DNA from: Hippopus hippopus
Taxonomy: Eukaryota; Mollusca; Bivalvia; Cardiida; Cardiidae
Direction: 5' to 3'
DNA: 64,000 nucleotides
NCBI GenBank assembly: GCA_946811185.2
Contig: OX328104.1
Coordinates: forward strand, 46,732,505 to 46,796,504
Shown here: positions 1-10,755 of the stretch, in pieces
How positions within the stretch are numbered: position 1 is the first letter of the stretch
Layout of the letters: each line of letters begins with the position of its first letter
Made by a program: the position numbers and the translations under genes
Notes under the pieces: model-generated
The model's input: the letters and a program-made list of their open reading frames with translations, nothing else
What the model was told of the DNA's origin: nothing
Database searches by the model: none

Positions 1-54
1 TTAAATACCATTTTGCCAGAGTATGGCTCCTTTATTTATATATTATATTTCCAG

Positions 55-155
55 TGAATAAACAGATCAATGACAAAGAAAGGATAGCAGCCGCTCTTGA
101 AAATCCCAATCTGAGAGAACTTGTGGACCAATGCATCAGTAACGATTTTGGATAA
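55..155 (+). CDS. Last coding exon of an unidentified gene (5' part outside window)
   Basis: A pyrimidine-rich tract ending in ttccag at 49-54 precedes an open frame entered in phase 1. The 33 codons after it include [20 protein letters not shown] and end in NDFG and a TAA at 153-155. The exon looks helical and charged, but I do not recognise the family. The phrase [10 protein letters not shown] loosely recalls the helix after the zinc finger in HIT-type zinc-finger proteins, which is not enough to name it. An AATAAA at 404-409 lies 249 bp past the stop and could end the transcript. It converges with the minus-strand MEK gene, whose stop is 12.6 kb away. Confidence 0.6.
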
Positions 156-600
156 TGGGGCATTGAAAACTACTTTTACCAGATGCAGAAATTTTAGAAT
201 TTCTTTAACCCTTTACAAAACAATTTCACCGCTGAGTTTCAGGAAAAAACTTAAAGTCTCTTAATTTGCTCAAATCTGCTGACAGACGCATTTTCTGACT
301 CAAGTTATGTTTATTATTTGAGACAAGTTTCAGTAACATTCACAAACTTTAGTATTTTTCTCAAATTTTGGGTTGACGCAATGTTGCAGACTCAATTCTG
401 CAAAATAAATGAACATAACATCATTAACAGACTTACGTCCATTTTTTGGCTGAGTTGAGCTTGGAACATGTCAGCTCAAGACTTGAGAGCGTTAGTAAAC
501 TCAGTTAATGTTAGTGAAATACATCTCTAATAACCAACTCAACTTAAGTGAGAGACCGAGTCCATTAGTGGATTTGAGCAAAATTAGAGACTTAAGGTTT
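156..600. other. 3' flank without recognised content
   Basis: AT-rich sequence, probably the 3' UTR and flank of the gene ending at 155. Short phrases such as gactcaa and ttagtaaactc recur, but I see no gene or clear repeat. Confidence 0.4.
404..409 (+). terminator. Candidate polyadenylation signal
   Basis: AATAAA 249 bp downstream of the stop at 155, in unique sequence just before the first recognisable repeat. It is the first such hexamer on the sense strand after the stop. Confidence 0.35.
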
Positions 601-604
601 ATTG

Positions 605-832
605 CAAAACCAGGCTAGGTTTTAACAATCCTTGGGAAGAAGGCTTTTAAATATATGGTGAGAAAAGGATAAAATGCTGGTAACCAGCACTCTATGTTTC
701 TCACAATGTTATCCAGCCTGTTAAAGACAAATCCCATCATAATAAAATTTAGCCACATTTAATTTGTGATCAGTAAACACTTTAAATTTTGACAAGTCTG
801 ATTTGTGTGTGTGTGTGTGTGGTAAAGAGTCA
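605..832 (+). mobile_element. MITE copy, degenerate
   Basis: L arm, diverged core (gtgagaaaaggataaaatgc) and R arm; a (gt)8 tract at 807-822 has grown just inside its right terminus. Confidence 0.75.
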
Positions 833-1018
833 AAGCATTCACAGATGACAGTTTATACATGTCTCAAATGATTGAACTTGTCTTTGAAAGAGAAGAAATC
901 ATTGTCTGAAAATGAGAAAAATGTTGGTGACCAGCACTTTCTCTTTTCCCCACTATGTTTTTGAAAGTATTTTTCATCAAGTTTTGTTCAGATATGTCAT
1001 TGTTTGGAAAAGGGTTAA
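832..1018 (-). mobile_element. MITE copy, left terminus missing
   Basis: Starts inside the R arm, directly abutting the previous copy. Diverged core, ends gtttggaaaagggttaa. Confidence 0.7.
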
Positions 1019-1423
1019 ATGAAAGGTGGGATAACTTTAATACAAGGTGCGCCTCATTCAGCTTGTGATATAATATTTATGGTTTTTAGGTGTGATTTTG
1101 TACTGAAAGCTTATTCAGGTTGATAACTGCACTGATTTGACTGGGCAAAATGTGATGCTTGAATACTCATTCACCATCCATAAAAAAAAAATTTACGTTC
1201 TAAATCAGTAACAAAGAATGTCTGATGATTTTTGCATAAAATTGTCCGTAATTCCAATATTTTGTTATCAAAAATTGTAGGTATATGATAAAAGGAATGT
1301 ATCTGTAGTACAGTAACTTTCCTGGTGCTTATGTTTGCTTCCCACAATAACAAATTTTCTCAAGCAGCTTGAGGCACATACAGGCACGAGGAAAGTTACT
1401 TCAACATTATATTCTCTCAGTAT

Positions 1424-1547
1424 TAACCCTTTACTACACAATCCCGAGTTTTGACAACCCTGGCAGAGAAGACCTTAAAAATTACTATGGGAAAAGGAGA
1501 AAATGCTGACAAGCAGCATTTTCTCCTTTTCCCACAATGTTTTCTTA
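1424..1547 (+). mobile_element. MITE copy, right half missing
   Basis: Begins taaccctttactacacaatcc and breaks off right after the core, where the next copy's TTAA starts: an insertion or recombination inside the element. Confidence 0.8.
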
Positions 1548-3217
1548 ACCCTTTACCAAACAATCCCTGGTTTTTACAACCAAGAGCAAGAAGCCTTCTG
1601 AAAACATTGTGGGAAAAGGAGAAAATGCTGGTAACCAGCATTTTTAGCTCACCTGAGCACAAAGTGCTCAGGATGAGCTATTGTGATCACTCACCGTCCA
1701 TCCGTCGTCCGTCCGTCCATCCATTCACATTTCTTTGTTTACACTCTAGCATCTACAAATATTAACCAATCAGCACCAAACGTGGTCAAAATATATATGA
1801 CCATAAGATCTCGGATGAGTTGGATTATAGGTCTAATCGGACCAGAACAACTGGAGTTATTTGCCCTTGAATAAAAAAATTGCTATATTTGACTTTGTTT
1901 TCACTCTAGCATCTACAAATATCAACCAATCAGCACCAAACTTGGTAAAAATATATATGACCATAAGATCTCGGATGAGTTGGATTATGGATGTAATCGG
2001 ACGAGAACAACTGGAGTTATTTGCCCTTGAATTAGAAAAATTGCTATATTTGACTTTGTTTACACTCTAGCATCTACAAATATCAACCAATCAGCACCAA
2101 ACTTGGTAAAAATATATATGATCATAAGATCTCGGATGAGTTCGATTATTGGTCTAATTGGACCAGAATGACTGGAGTTATTTGCCCTTGAATTGGAAAG
2201 TTCTTAAGAATAGTTTTTTGTCCGGATTGACTTGAAACTTGGCATTTGTGTTTGTTGCAATAATACGGAGTGCTGTGTGAAAGAACCATAACTCTACCTC
2301 ATACTGTCTATGAGTTATTTCCCTTTGATCGTCATTTTTACAACATTTTCTGCTTGTCGGGAATATAACTTTGTCATCTCTAGCCTGAACATCTTCAAAT
2401 TTGGTATGCATGATTGTTGAAAAATTACGGAGTGCAGTGCACAAGAACCATAACTCTTCACGAATTTTGAGTTATTCCCCCTTTGACCTTCATTTTTATA
2501 GCATTTCTTGCTTGTCCGGAGCAAAACTTTGCCATCTTAAGTAGGAATGACTTGAAATATGGTATGCTTATTTGTTGCAATATTTGGAAGTGCAGTGCAC
2601 AAGAATTGTAACTCTACGTCTTGCTGTCTTTGAGTTATTTCCCTTTGATCATCATTTTTACAGCATTTAGTGCTTGTCTGGAATATAACTTTGTCATCTC
2701 AAGTCAGAATGATTTCAAACTTGGTATGCATGTTTGTTGCAATATTACCGAGTACAGTGCGCAAGAACAATAACTGTACCTAGCGAGGATTTTGAGTAAT
2801 TCCACTTTGATCTTCATTTTTACAGTATTTCTTGCTTGTCCGGAACGGAACTTTGAAGTCTCAAGTCAAATTGACTTGAGACTTGGTAAACATGTTTGTT
2901 GCATTACCTGCCCTTTGCGATTATTATACCTCCTTGACAACTGGCAATGGGACGGGCATATCTTGCGACAATTTGCCTCTCTTGTTTCATTATCATTTGG
3001 CCTTGAACCTCGATATATGGTATTTATCTTCATTGTAGACCTTTACTGCTTAGTACTCAGGTGAGCGATATAGGACCATCATGGTCCTCTTGACTCTTTT
3101 TCCCCCACAGTGTTTTCTACTCTTCTTAAGTCAAGTTTCAATTTTTGAGTCACGGTTATTTTGTCATCTGCAAATGCTTTGGACTTGGACAAGTCTAAAA
3201 TGTTGTCATTTGGTAAA
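1545..3217 (+). mobile_element. MITE copy split by a 1.45 kb Helitron-like element
   Basis: The left part, 1545-1645, runs from TTAA into the second half of the core. The rest of the core and the R arm resume at 3093 and end in tttggtaaagagttaa. The intervening DNA is the element at 1646-3092, which therefore inserted later. Confidence 0.85.
1646..3092 (+). mobile_element. Helitron/pearl-like non-autonomous element with tandem core
   Basis: Starts agctcacctgagcacaaagtgctcagg and ends with the hairpin GGACCATcATGGTCC followed by ctcttg. Inside are three tandem units of about 154 bp (1735-2200, each with the catctacaaatat and ccaatcagcaccaaac phrases) and four degenerate units of about 185 bp with cttgtccgga. 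A 3' hairpin with a short tail, no terminal inverted repeats and internal satellite units is the layout of bivalve pearl/Helitron-type elements. The assignment rests on structure only. Confidence 0.7.
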
Positions 3218-3320
3218 GAGTTAATCTTTAACAGAGAAATTTCATCCATGTTGAATATGTTGTCAGCAAATGCTCTCATATTAAACAAGTCCAAAATCGT
3301 TCTTTCTGGAAAAGGGTAAA
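3218..3320 (+). mobile_element. MITE fragment, R arm only
   Basis: Follows the previous copy directly; ends ctggaaaagggtaa. It matches the R arm from the ttgtcrtctgcaaatg phrase on. Confidence 0.65.
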
Positions 3321-3672
3321 AAGTGAAGCATTGGAAGCCATCTTTTTTTCAACCAAGTGTAAGTAAACACAATTCTGTAAACATCCTGAAGAAGGTGTAG
3401 GCCAAAAAAATGATGAAGAATTTCAAAGAAACTCTTTTGTGTGATTATAGATATTTTCATTTAACTGGATGTGCAATATGCAGTCTGTTAATATTGGTGG
3501 AAATACAGAGATAAGTTTCTACCACCAGAATGTTTTCAATAGTTTGATATTCAAATGTGTTTTTTTGACAGAGAGACAAAGAATCATGTAACTGTATATT
3601 TATTAAAGCATAATAGTTGGAAATACTGGATCTCTTTCTTTATCCCGGTCCCTCTATTAGAATACATGAAGA

Positions 3673-3975
3673 ATTGATTGATTGATTGACTGATTGGTAC
3701 ACCTTTTATCATTATATCGTGGTGGCCAGTGCACCTATCCATGCTTTCCTGGACTTTTTTTCCAATACTGAGCACAATATCCTTTCCAAGCTAATGGCTG
3801 CTTTCCCACACAACTATTGTTGAAACAGTGGTCAGCGGTGAGAGAGGAATGAATGCCATCATAGTGACTATTATCAATCCTCCGAAAGATAATTGGCCGA
3901 GTGGGAATCGAACCAGCGACCCCCCTGTTCTCATGTCCTCTATGCTACTGACTGAGCTACAGGGGCTTGGCAGGA
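3673..3975 (-). mobile_element. tRNA-derived SINE
   Basis: (attg)n tail at 3673-3690, body with gccagtgcacctatccatgc and ctgctttcccacacaac, head with gggaatcgaaccagcgac and ctgactgagctacagg. Confidence 0.8.
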
Positions 3976-4397
3976 AACATGAAGAAATACAACAGTGCAC
4001 CATATTCAGTGCTATAAACCTGTACTTCCCATATCTTACTTTTCTACACGCATAGCTTTCTTTTCTGCTCATAGTTGAAGATATTTTATGACTTAAAGCC
4101 CCATTCATGACATCAGTTGCCTTTGACGCAAATGTAGATCAAGATCAGACGGCACAAAACATGCAGTCTGATCTTAGATCTACACTGTGGCCCTTGTTGT
4201 GACATTGTAGACAAGAGCAACCTTGAAATAGCTATTATTTAGGTCTGCATTCTAGACTGAAAATGTTTGATTGGTGCTCTAAGGGGTATCCGATCTAAGG
4301 CTGCTGGCAACTAGTTGGCTCCACTGGCTAAAAGCCAGCTAGCTTATGTCATGGCCCTGTGTCTGTTGTGCATGTGTGTGTGTGCGCACGTGTATCC

Positions 4398-4626
4398 TTA
4401 ACTCATTACCAAACGACAAAATTTTAGGTTTGTCCAAATCGAAAGCATTTGCAGACGACAAAATAAAAGTGACTGAAAATTTGAAATTTGTTTTGTGAAG
4501 GGTAGAAAACATTGTGGGAAAAGGAGAAAATGCTGGTTACCAGCATTTTCTCCTTTTCCCACAATGTTTTCTAAAGGCTTCTTTCTTAGGGTCGTCAAAA
4601 GTAGGGATTGTGTGGTAATGGGTTAA
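4398..4626 (-). mobile_element. MITE copy, near complete
   Basis: TTAA at both ends; core perfect over at least 29 bp per arm (acattgtgggaaaaggag and its complement). Shares its right TTAA with the next copy. Confidence 0.9.
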
Positions 4627-4852
4627 CCCTTTACCAGATGACAAAATTTTAGCCTTGTCCAAATTGAAAGCATTTGCAAATGACAATTTCAGTGTGGCTC
4701 AAATAGTGCAATTGTTCTTGGATAGGGGAGAAAACATTGTAAGAAAAGGAAAAAATGCTGGTTACTAGCATTTTCTGCTTTACCCACAATGTTTTTCAAA
4801 AGGCTTCTTAATCAGGGTCATTGAAAGTCGGCATTGTGCAGTAAAGGGTTAA
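4623..4852 (-). mobile_element. MITE copy, near complete
   Basis: Tandem with 4398-4626, sharing one TTAA; same orientation, independently diverged (core aagaaaaggaaaaaatgc). Confidence 0.9.
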
Positions 4853-5379
4853 GCTTTTATATGAAACATCCGCTTCTCTGAAGCTACCCATCCAGTTTCG
4901 ACTTCACAGAAATGATCCTGCCATGGTCCTATTCAGCATTTCATCAAAGAATTCCATTCCAGTAAAACCTCTGGTTACCATGGCAACGGAAAAAATATGG
5001 AAAATATTTAAAAATCTCGGACATGCACAGCATGATGACAAAAGCTCACCTTGAGCACATCAGCTCAGATGAGCTGCAAAAAAAAAAAGACAAATCACTG
5101 GGTGCTGGATTTTCATGTTGTGGATGGATACCTTGACATATATATCAGGTGACAGAGAGCTAAGTTTGTGAGAAAACAAGAGTGATTGTTGGCCAAACTT
5201 GGATTTTCATTTCTAGGACCCCTTGGTTACAAGCCTTGTATGTTACTGAATGAGGAACTGGGCTCAATCACATGTCATAATGCACTGAAAATGCAGTATG
5301 GAGCTGTCAGACATAATGTGAGAAGTTCTGAACAGAACAACTGAAAATTCTCTCACAATTCAGCTTTGTCAGTTACACT

Positions 5380-5660
5380 GGTAATTTCTGGACCTAAAAG
5401 TTTAGAAATACCAGGAAACTGTTCAAATTGAAAGTAATGTGAAGTTGACAATTCAAGTATGGCTAATAGGATTTGTCTTTGAAAGGATAAAAAGGGTAGA
5501 AAACATTGTGGGAAAAGGAGAAAATGCCGGTTGCCAACATTTTCTTCAAAAGCTTGAAAGGTTTCAGTCTTTATCAAACAATTCTGTGTTTAAGCACCCC
5601 TGAGGAAGGAGGCTCATGAAAACAATTTGGGAAAGAAGAAAATGCTAGTTAATACTGTGA
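5380..5660 (-). mobile_element. Two degenerate MITE pieces
   Basis: A minus-oriented copy with a damaged core (about 5380-5575) followed by a plus-oriented L arm and half core (5572-5660). Confidence 0.6.
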
Positions 5661-5857
5661 GTAAGCGAAAAATCCACACAAAGGAGATTAATTACAAATG
5701 CATATTTTATTAAATGATATTTTTTATACAGAGAAAATAAGTTGAAATCACACTTTATATCTGAAAACATTCATACTGAATCAACATGTATACATGACAA
5801 TCAAACCTTTCCAAAACAACAAATCATAGACAAATCCAAATTCCAAACTGAACACAT

Positions 5858-6022
5858 CTCATTGAATGGTATTTTACACCACTTTCAACATTATTTCAGT
5901 CATATCACGGAGAAAGCTCACATATGTATGTCCTGGGTTTCACCAGAACTAGGCTAGGGCTCTGAAATGTCTTTCCCAAAGGAAACTTCTACGAAAAATC
6001 TTGTGGATCCAGTGAGGCTTTG
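5858..6022 (-). mobile_element. SINE copy, tRNA head truncated
   Basis: gaatggtattttacaccac to gtggatccagtgagg; reverse of 34347-34588. Confidence 0.7.
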
Positions 6023-6049
6023 AATACATCTGCAAATGATAATTTGTCA

Positions 6050-6259
6050 GTAACCATTTACCACACAACTAACGACCCTAAGAAAGAAAGCCTTTGTAAA
6101 CATCGTAGGGAAAAGAGAAAATGCTGGTAATTTTCCTTTTCCCACAATGTTTTCTACCATCCCCCAAAAAATTCAGTTTTTGAGTCACGTTTATCTTGTC
6201 ATCTGAAAATGCTTCCAATTTGAACAAGTCTAATATTTTGTCATTTGGTTAAGAGTTAA
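6050..6259 (+). mobile_element. MITE copy
   Basis: taaccatttaccacacaac to gtttggttaagagttaa-type end; part of the core centre is deleted (ctggtaattttcc). Confidence 0.85.
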
Positions 6260-6389
6260 TACATGTACCCATCAGCTGAAATTCTCTGATTGAATAGAGG
6301 CAATTGTGGAATAAGGAAATTTTGTTATGTTACCAGCAACTTCTTACTTTTTTTTTTTTTTTAAAGCTTCATCTGAAGACTCTTTTTTG

Positions 6390-6575
6390 ACATGAAAAAA
6401 TTTTAACTTATTAAAATCCAAAGGATTTGCAGACACAAATATGCCACATGTAATGAGATTTGACTTTGAAAGGGATGAAAACATTGTTGGAAAAGGAAGA
6501 AAATGCTGGTTACCAACATTTCTTCCTTTTCCAACAATGTTTTCAAAAGCTTCGTACCTCAAGTGTAACCATCCA
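6390..6575 (-). mobile_element. MITE copy without termini
   Basis: Core variant with cattgttggaaaaggaag on both arms; R terminus replaced by unrelated sequence after a poly-T run at 6349-6362. Confidence 0.7.
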
Positions 6576-6578
6576 GTA

Positions 6579-6771
6579 ACTCTTTACCAAACAACAAATT
6601 ATAGACATTCGGACATAGAAAGCTTCTGCTGACCACAAATTTGAAAGTGTTACAAAATGATCAGAATTTTCTTTAATATAAAAGAAAACATTGTTGGAAA
6701 AGAAGAAAATGTTGGTTACCAGCCTTCTCCTGCAGGGTCATTTAAACTCCACATTGTGTGGTGAAGGGCTA
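6579..6771 (-). mobile_element. MITE copy with one core arm deleted
   Basis: Left core arm present, right arm missing, so the palindrome is lost. Ends gtgtggtgaagggct. Confidence 0.75.
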
Positions 6772-6871
6772 GGACGTCAAGTCATAGCTAAACTCACAAT
6801 TCCTCAAAATGATTTCTTTTCCCAAACTTTATCTGCACATCAAAATGGTTCCTTTTGCCGGGCATCTTTTT

Positions 6872-7095
6872 TTAATCCTCCAACATATGACAGAATTTCA
6901 GACTGGTCCTAGTTAAAAGCATTTGTAGGGAACAAATCAATGATTCAAATAATGGAATTTGTGTCTTAAAGGTCAGTAAATATTGTGGGAAGAGAAGAAA
7001 ATGCTGTTACCAGCATTTTCTCCTTTTCCAACAATGTTTTCAAAAGTCTTCTCCATCAGGGTTGTTTAAACTCGGGACTGTGTGATAAAGGTTAA
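6872..7095 (-). mobile_element. MITE copy
   Basis: R arm, core with one arm ggaagagaagaaaatgc, L arm, ends gtgataaaggttaa. Confidence 0.8.
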
Positions 7096-7257
7096 TCCCT
7101 TACTCCAGAGATTAACGGAAGGCTTTTAAGGTGTGCAGAAAAACAGCTTGTCAAAAAGGGAATAGCTCCCATTGAGCAATCCCTGGATGTGTCAGTGTTT
7201 TCAAATGTTTCTAATTCTTCACTATATTTTTCTCCACACACACATACTATTGCAGTT

Positions 7258-7405
7258 CAAATGTTGAAACTTGTCTTTGAAAGAGTAGTAAATATTGTTG
7301 AAATAGGAGAAAATGCTGATTACCAGCATTTTCTCCTTTTCCGAGTATTTACAAAAGCCATCTGCAAGACAGTGATAAATTCTGAAATATTTGGTAAAGG
7401 GATGA
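7258..7405 (-). mobile_element. MITE fragment
   Basis: From the end of the R arm (gaaacttgtctttgaaagagta) through a variant core to a short L arm. Confidence 0.6.
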
Positions 7406-7461
7406 AATTTAATATGTCTAAGAAAAACTTTCATTGTCAAAGCAAATTTATCCATACCAGT

Positions 7462-7530
7462 TTCACTGATGATGATAATAATAATGATAATTGAAATAAT
7501 AATGATAATATTAATAATATTAATTATAGT
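7462..7530. repeat. (gat/aat)n microsatellite
   Basis: Imperfect gatgataataataatgataa run. Confidence 0.8.
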
Positions 7531-7782
7531 AAAAACGTTATCAATGTTCAGATAGAAAACAAGACTTTTATGACCTTCCAACATGACAGGACGTAAGTAT
7601 ACACTGAAATGCAGACAGGACAGGTCATCTAGCACTTGCACTTTTATATATTTACAGATTTATCTCCCTTCTCATAGGATGATCGAGCCTGAACTTTGAT
7701 TCATACAATACATTCATGCGCCATAATTGTAGCTATATCTCATTCCTTCCAAGCCTTTAAACCCTTTCCGATGTTCCCAAAT

Positions 7783-8008
7783 TTAACTCTTTATCAGACA
7801 ACAAAATCTTAGACAGGTCCAAATTGAAAGCATTTGCAGACAACAAACTGAATGTTGCACAAGTTAGGAAATTTGTCAAAAACAATAAAACCACTGTGGG
7901 AAAAGGAGAAATTAATGTTACCAGCATTTCCTCCTATTGACCCGATGTATTTGAAAGTCCTTTTCCTTGGGGATTGTTAAATCCCGGGATTGTGTGGTAA
8001 GGGGTTAA
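7783..8008 (-). mobile_element. MITE copy, near complete
   Basis: TTAA at both ends; one core arm is diverged (cctattgacccgatgtatt). Confidence 0.85.
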
Positions 8009-8061
8009 AAGACTGAAGGAAATGGCTTTTGAAGAAAGGCTATGTTTCAAAGTAACTTTCA

Positions 8062-8242
8062 TTAACCATTTACCAAACAACCCTTGCGAAAAATACTTGA
8101 AAACATTGAGGGTCCCTTTCCCACTGTTTTCTACCCTACCGTTTCAAAGGCAAATTCCAATTTCGAGCAACGTATATTTCATCATCTGCCAGTGCTTTGA
8201 AACTGACCAAGTCCCAAACTCTGTTGTTCGGTAAAGGGTTAA
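8062..8242 (+). mobile_element. MITE copy lacking the palindrome
   Basis: TTAA both ends and both unique arms present, but the core is cut to acattgagggtccctttccc; consistent with deletion of a hairpin during replication. Confidence 0.8.
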
Positions 8243-8459
8243 ACAAGCATCCAACCTTTTTGCTTTGATTTGTATCTTGGATGACTGCTTATATTTTACA
8301 ATCTGATAACAGCAAATGGTTTTGGTTTGTCTTTGAAAGGTTAGAAGACATTATTGGCAAAAGAAATGCTGGTTGCCACATTAAGTTAAATCATTTACTG
8401 ACACCAAATTTAAGATAGTTTGGTAAAGGGTTAACAAAATTTTGACTGTATAACAATCC

Positions 8460-8690
8460 TGTGTATTAACGACCTCTTTTTTTGTTGGAAAAAAGGGCTT
8501 TTGAATACATTAAAGAAAAAGAAAAAAATGCTTGTAACTAGTAATTTTTTCTATTCCTACAAACTTTTCTACCCTTTAAAAGACAATGCTCCATATAAAT
8601 TTTTTTTTTATTATTTTCTATTTATTTCCAGCACATGCTTTGACTTTGGACATGTCCAGAAATCCATCATACTTCAAAAAATTTAAATAT
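8460..8690 (+). mobile_element. Degenerate MITE copy
   Basis: L arm, expanded A-rich core and R arm all recognisable; ends lost. Confidence 0.55.
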
Positions 8691-8865
8691 CAACAATTAC
8701 TCAAAATCACTTTTTGTTTATAATCTATAATTTTAAAGCAACATTTGATCACAAATAAACAGTAAAGCAGCAGCAGCACAGTGCATCATGTACAAACAAG
8801 AGCTAGAGAAGAAAAAAAAAACTTACAATATCTAAATAGTAGAAAAAATAAGTTAGAGAACAAAA

Positions 8866-9099
8866 TTAACCCTTTACCACAACGTTTTCCCCCAAGTTTT
8901 AACAACCTTGAGGAAGATAGCTTTTGAAAACATTGTGGGAAAAAGGAGAAAATGCTGGTAACCAGCATTTTCTCCTTTTCCCACAATGTTTTCAACCATT
9001 TTAAGGAAAGAGCACATCATTTGATCCATTTTTAATATGTGTTCTGACAATTTTTTTCATTTTGACAAGTCTAAATTTTGTTGTTTGGTAAAGAGTTAA
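8866..9099 (+). mobile_element. MITE copy, near complete
   Basis: TTAA at both ends, intact palindrome at about 8929-8993. Confidence 0.9.
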
Positions 9100-9139
9100 G
9101 GCAAAAAAGCAAAACAGGTTTTTAGTAACACAAGATCCT

Positions 9140-9260
9140 TTATGTATCAACCCTTTTCTCACTAAGATATTTATTTTTTTCTCGAAGCTATTTTTTGAAA
9201 ACATTGTGACAAAAGGATAAAATTGCACATGATTTCTTCATTTGCCACAATGTCTTCAAC
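9140..9260 (+). mobile_element. MITE fragment around the core
   Basis: gaaaacattgtgacaaaagg and complementary tail; termini missing. Confidence 0.5.
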
Positions 9261-9636
9261 TTGCGCCCATATAATAAATAAACAGCTATTTTGATTATTC
9301 CACCATTTTAACTCTCCTAGCACTGTAGACAAACATTCAGAACTTTGCGGATGCCATTAGTAAAGATCAGAATGCACAGAATGTGCAATCTGATCTTGGA
9401 TCTATTATACCATCTGCTTGTCTAAGCAGATTTTAGTGGATTGCATCTTCAGCTGTCAAAAGAGGTGATTTTGTACTGAAAGAGTTCAGGATATTTCAAA
9501 AATCCCTCCTCATAGACTGACAGACAGTGGGCAAGCCTATAGTTCCAACCAGTGAAACTGTCCAGGAATTAACAATTTCTGTCCATTTTATAAAGATCTG
9601 TCCTGGTTTTCTTTAGTAATCATGTCCTTTCACAAG

Positions 9637-9866
9637 TTAACCCCTTTACCACTCCATCCTGTGTTTTAACCACCCTGGGAAAGAAGACTTTTGAAAACAT
9701 TGTGGGAAAAGGAGAAAATGCTGGTAACCAGCATTTTCTCCTTTTCACACAATGTTTTCTACCATACCAAGGGCAAATTTTGTCATTTGGGCAACCTTTG
9801 ATTTGTCGTCTGTAAACCCTTTCAATTTGGACCTGTCGAGAATTTTGCCATTTGGAAAAGAGTTAA
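9637..9866 (+). mobile_element. MITE copy, near complete
   Basis: TTAA at both ends; core palindrome almost perfect. Confidence 0.9.
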
Positions 9867-10187
9867 ATAACACTGTAAACTCACTTCACCTTTTCTCTCA
9901 CTGAATAATATTATGTTCTGAATAGACTAAAGATACAAGCACTAACAAGTAATATAACTTTTATAAAATATGATAGCATCATAAATTTTATCATGTCATG
10001 AATAATATCAACTGAATTCAAAGTTCAAAACCAACCTGATTGTTTGACATGTGTTGTCTAACCAATCAGATTACAGGATCAGAAATACTTAAATTGTAAA
10101 TATGATTAGTTATACAATTTTGACTAGCTCAATTTGTCTAAACACAAAACATTCCAATATTCTATCTGTTAACTCTATACCTGGCAT

Positions 10188-10355
10188 CAATTGTCTGATT
10201 TGAAAGCAGTTATAGTTGACAAAACCAACATGGTTCGAATTATATTAGTTTGTATATTAATGGCCTGAAAACATTGTAGGAAAAGTAGAAAATGCTGTTT
10301 ACCAAAAGCTTTCAAAAGCTCTGCAGCTCTGGATTTGGGGTTGCTTGGTAACTGT
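10188..10355 (-). mobile_element. Degenerate MITE copy
   Basis: R arm and half core (acattgtaggaaaagtagaa); second core arm lost; ends gcttggtaactg. Confidence 0.6.
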
Positions 10356-10473
10356 TTGTGGACATTATGAGATGCACCTTTCACTGTTGCTTGAGAGATA
10401 TAGAGATATTGGTAGCAACTTCTCTATTTCCCACAATGTCCCCCCCCCCCATTCCAATGACATTAAAATTGTA

Positions 10474-10652
10474 TTAACTCTTTACGACATATTCCCAAGT
10501 TTTAATGACTAAGCAAGAGAAGACTTTTGACAACAATGTGGGAAAAGGAGAAAATGCTGGTTTCCAGCATTTTCTCCCTTTCCTACAATGTTTTCAAAAG
10601 CCCTCTTCATCAGGGTTATCAAAACTCAGGATTGTGTGGAAAAAGGTCAAGT
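10474..10652. mobile_element. Symmetric MITE variant, L-core-L
   Basis: Both flanks of the core are L-type: cattcccaagttttaatgac on the left and the complement of an L arm (catcagggttatcaaaactc) on the right, so almost the whole element is one palindrome. Confidence 0.75.
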
Positions 10653-10755
10653 TCTATAACTAGCAATCAGATTCGTTGAGACATGCTGTCTTGCAAATCA
10701 TATGGCTAGTCTTAAAATTAACAAGAAGGTATAACTGGAGAGTGATCCCTTATAG

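Noticed and set aside
1451..2070. Plus-strand ORFs with repeated NINQSAPN...IYMTIRSRMSW
   Set aside because: Translations of the 154 bp tandem units of the Helitron-like element.
3791..4108. 105-codon minus-strand ORF
   Set aside because: Lies over a tRNA-derived SINE; no protein features.
4500..4570. Perfect hairpins as microRNA precursors or terminators
   Set aside because: All are cores of the MITE family; none stands out as a single-copy hairpin.
4865..4985. Minus-strand phrase CEVETGWVAS as a MEK C-terminus
   Set aside because: Lacks an upstream HAFVK segment; the true terminal exon is at 12755-12838 with correct phase.
7222..7641. 139-codon minus-strand ORF
   Set aside because: Low-complexity Ile-rich translation of a (gat/aat)n microsatellite plus a MITE core.
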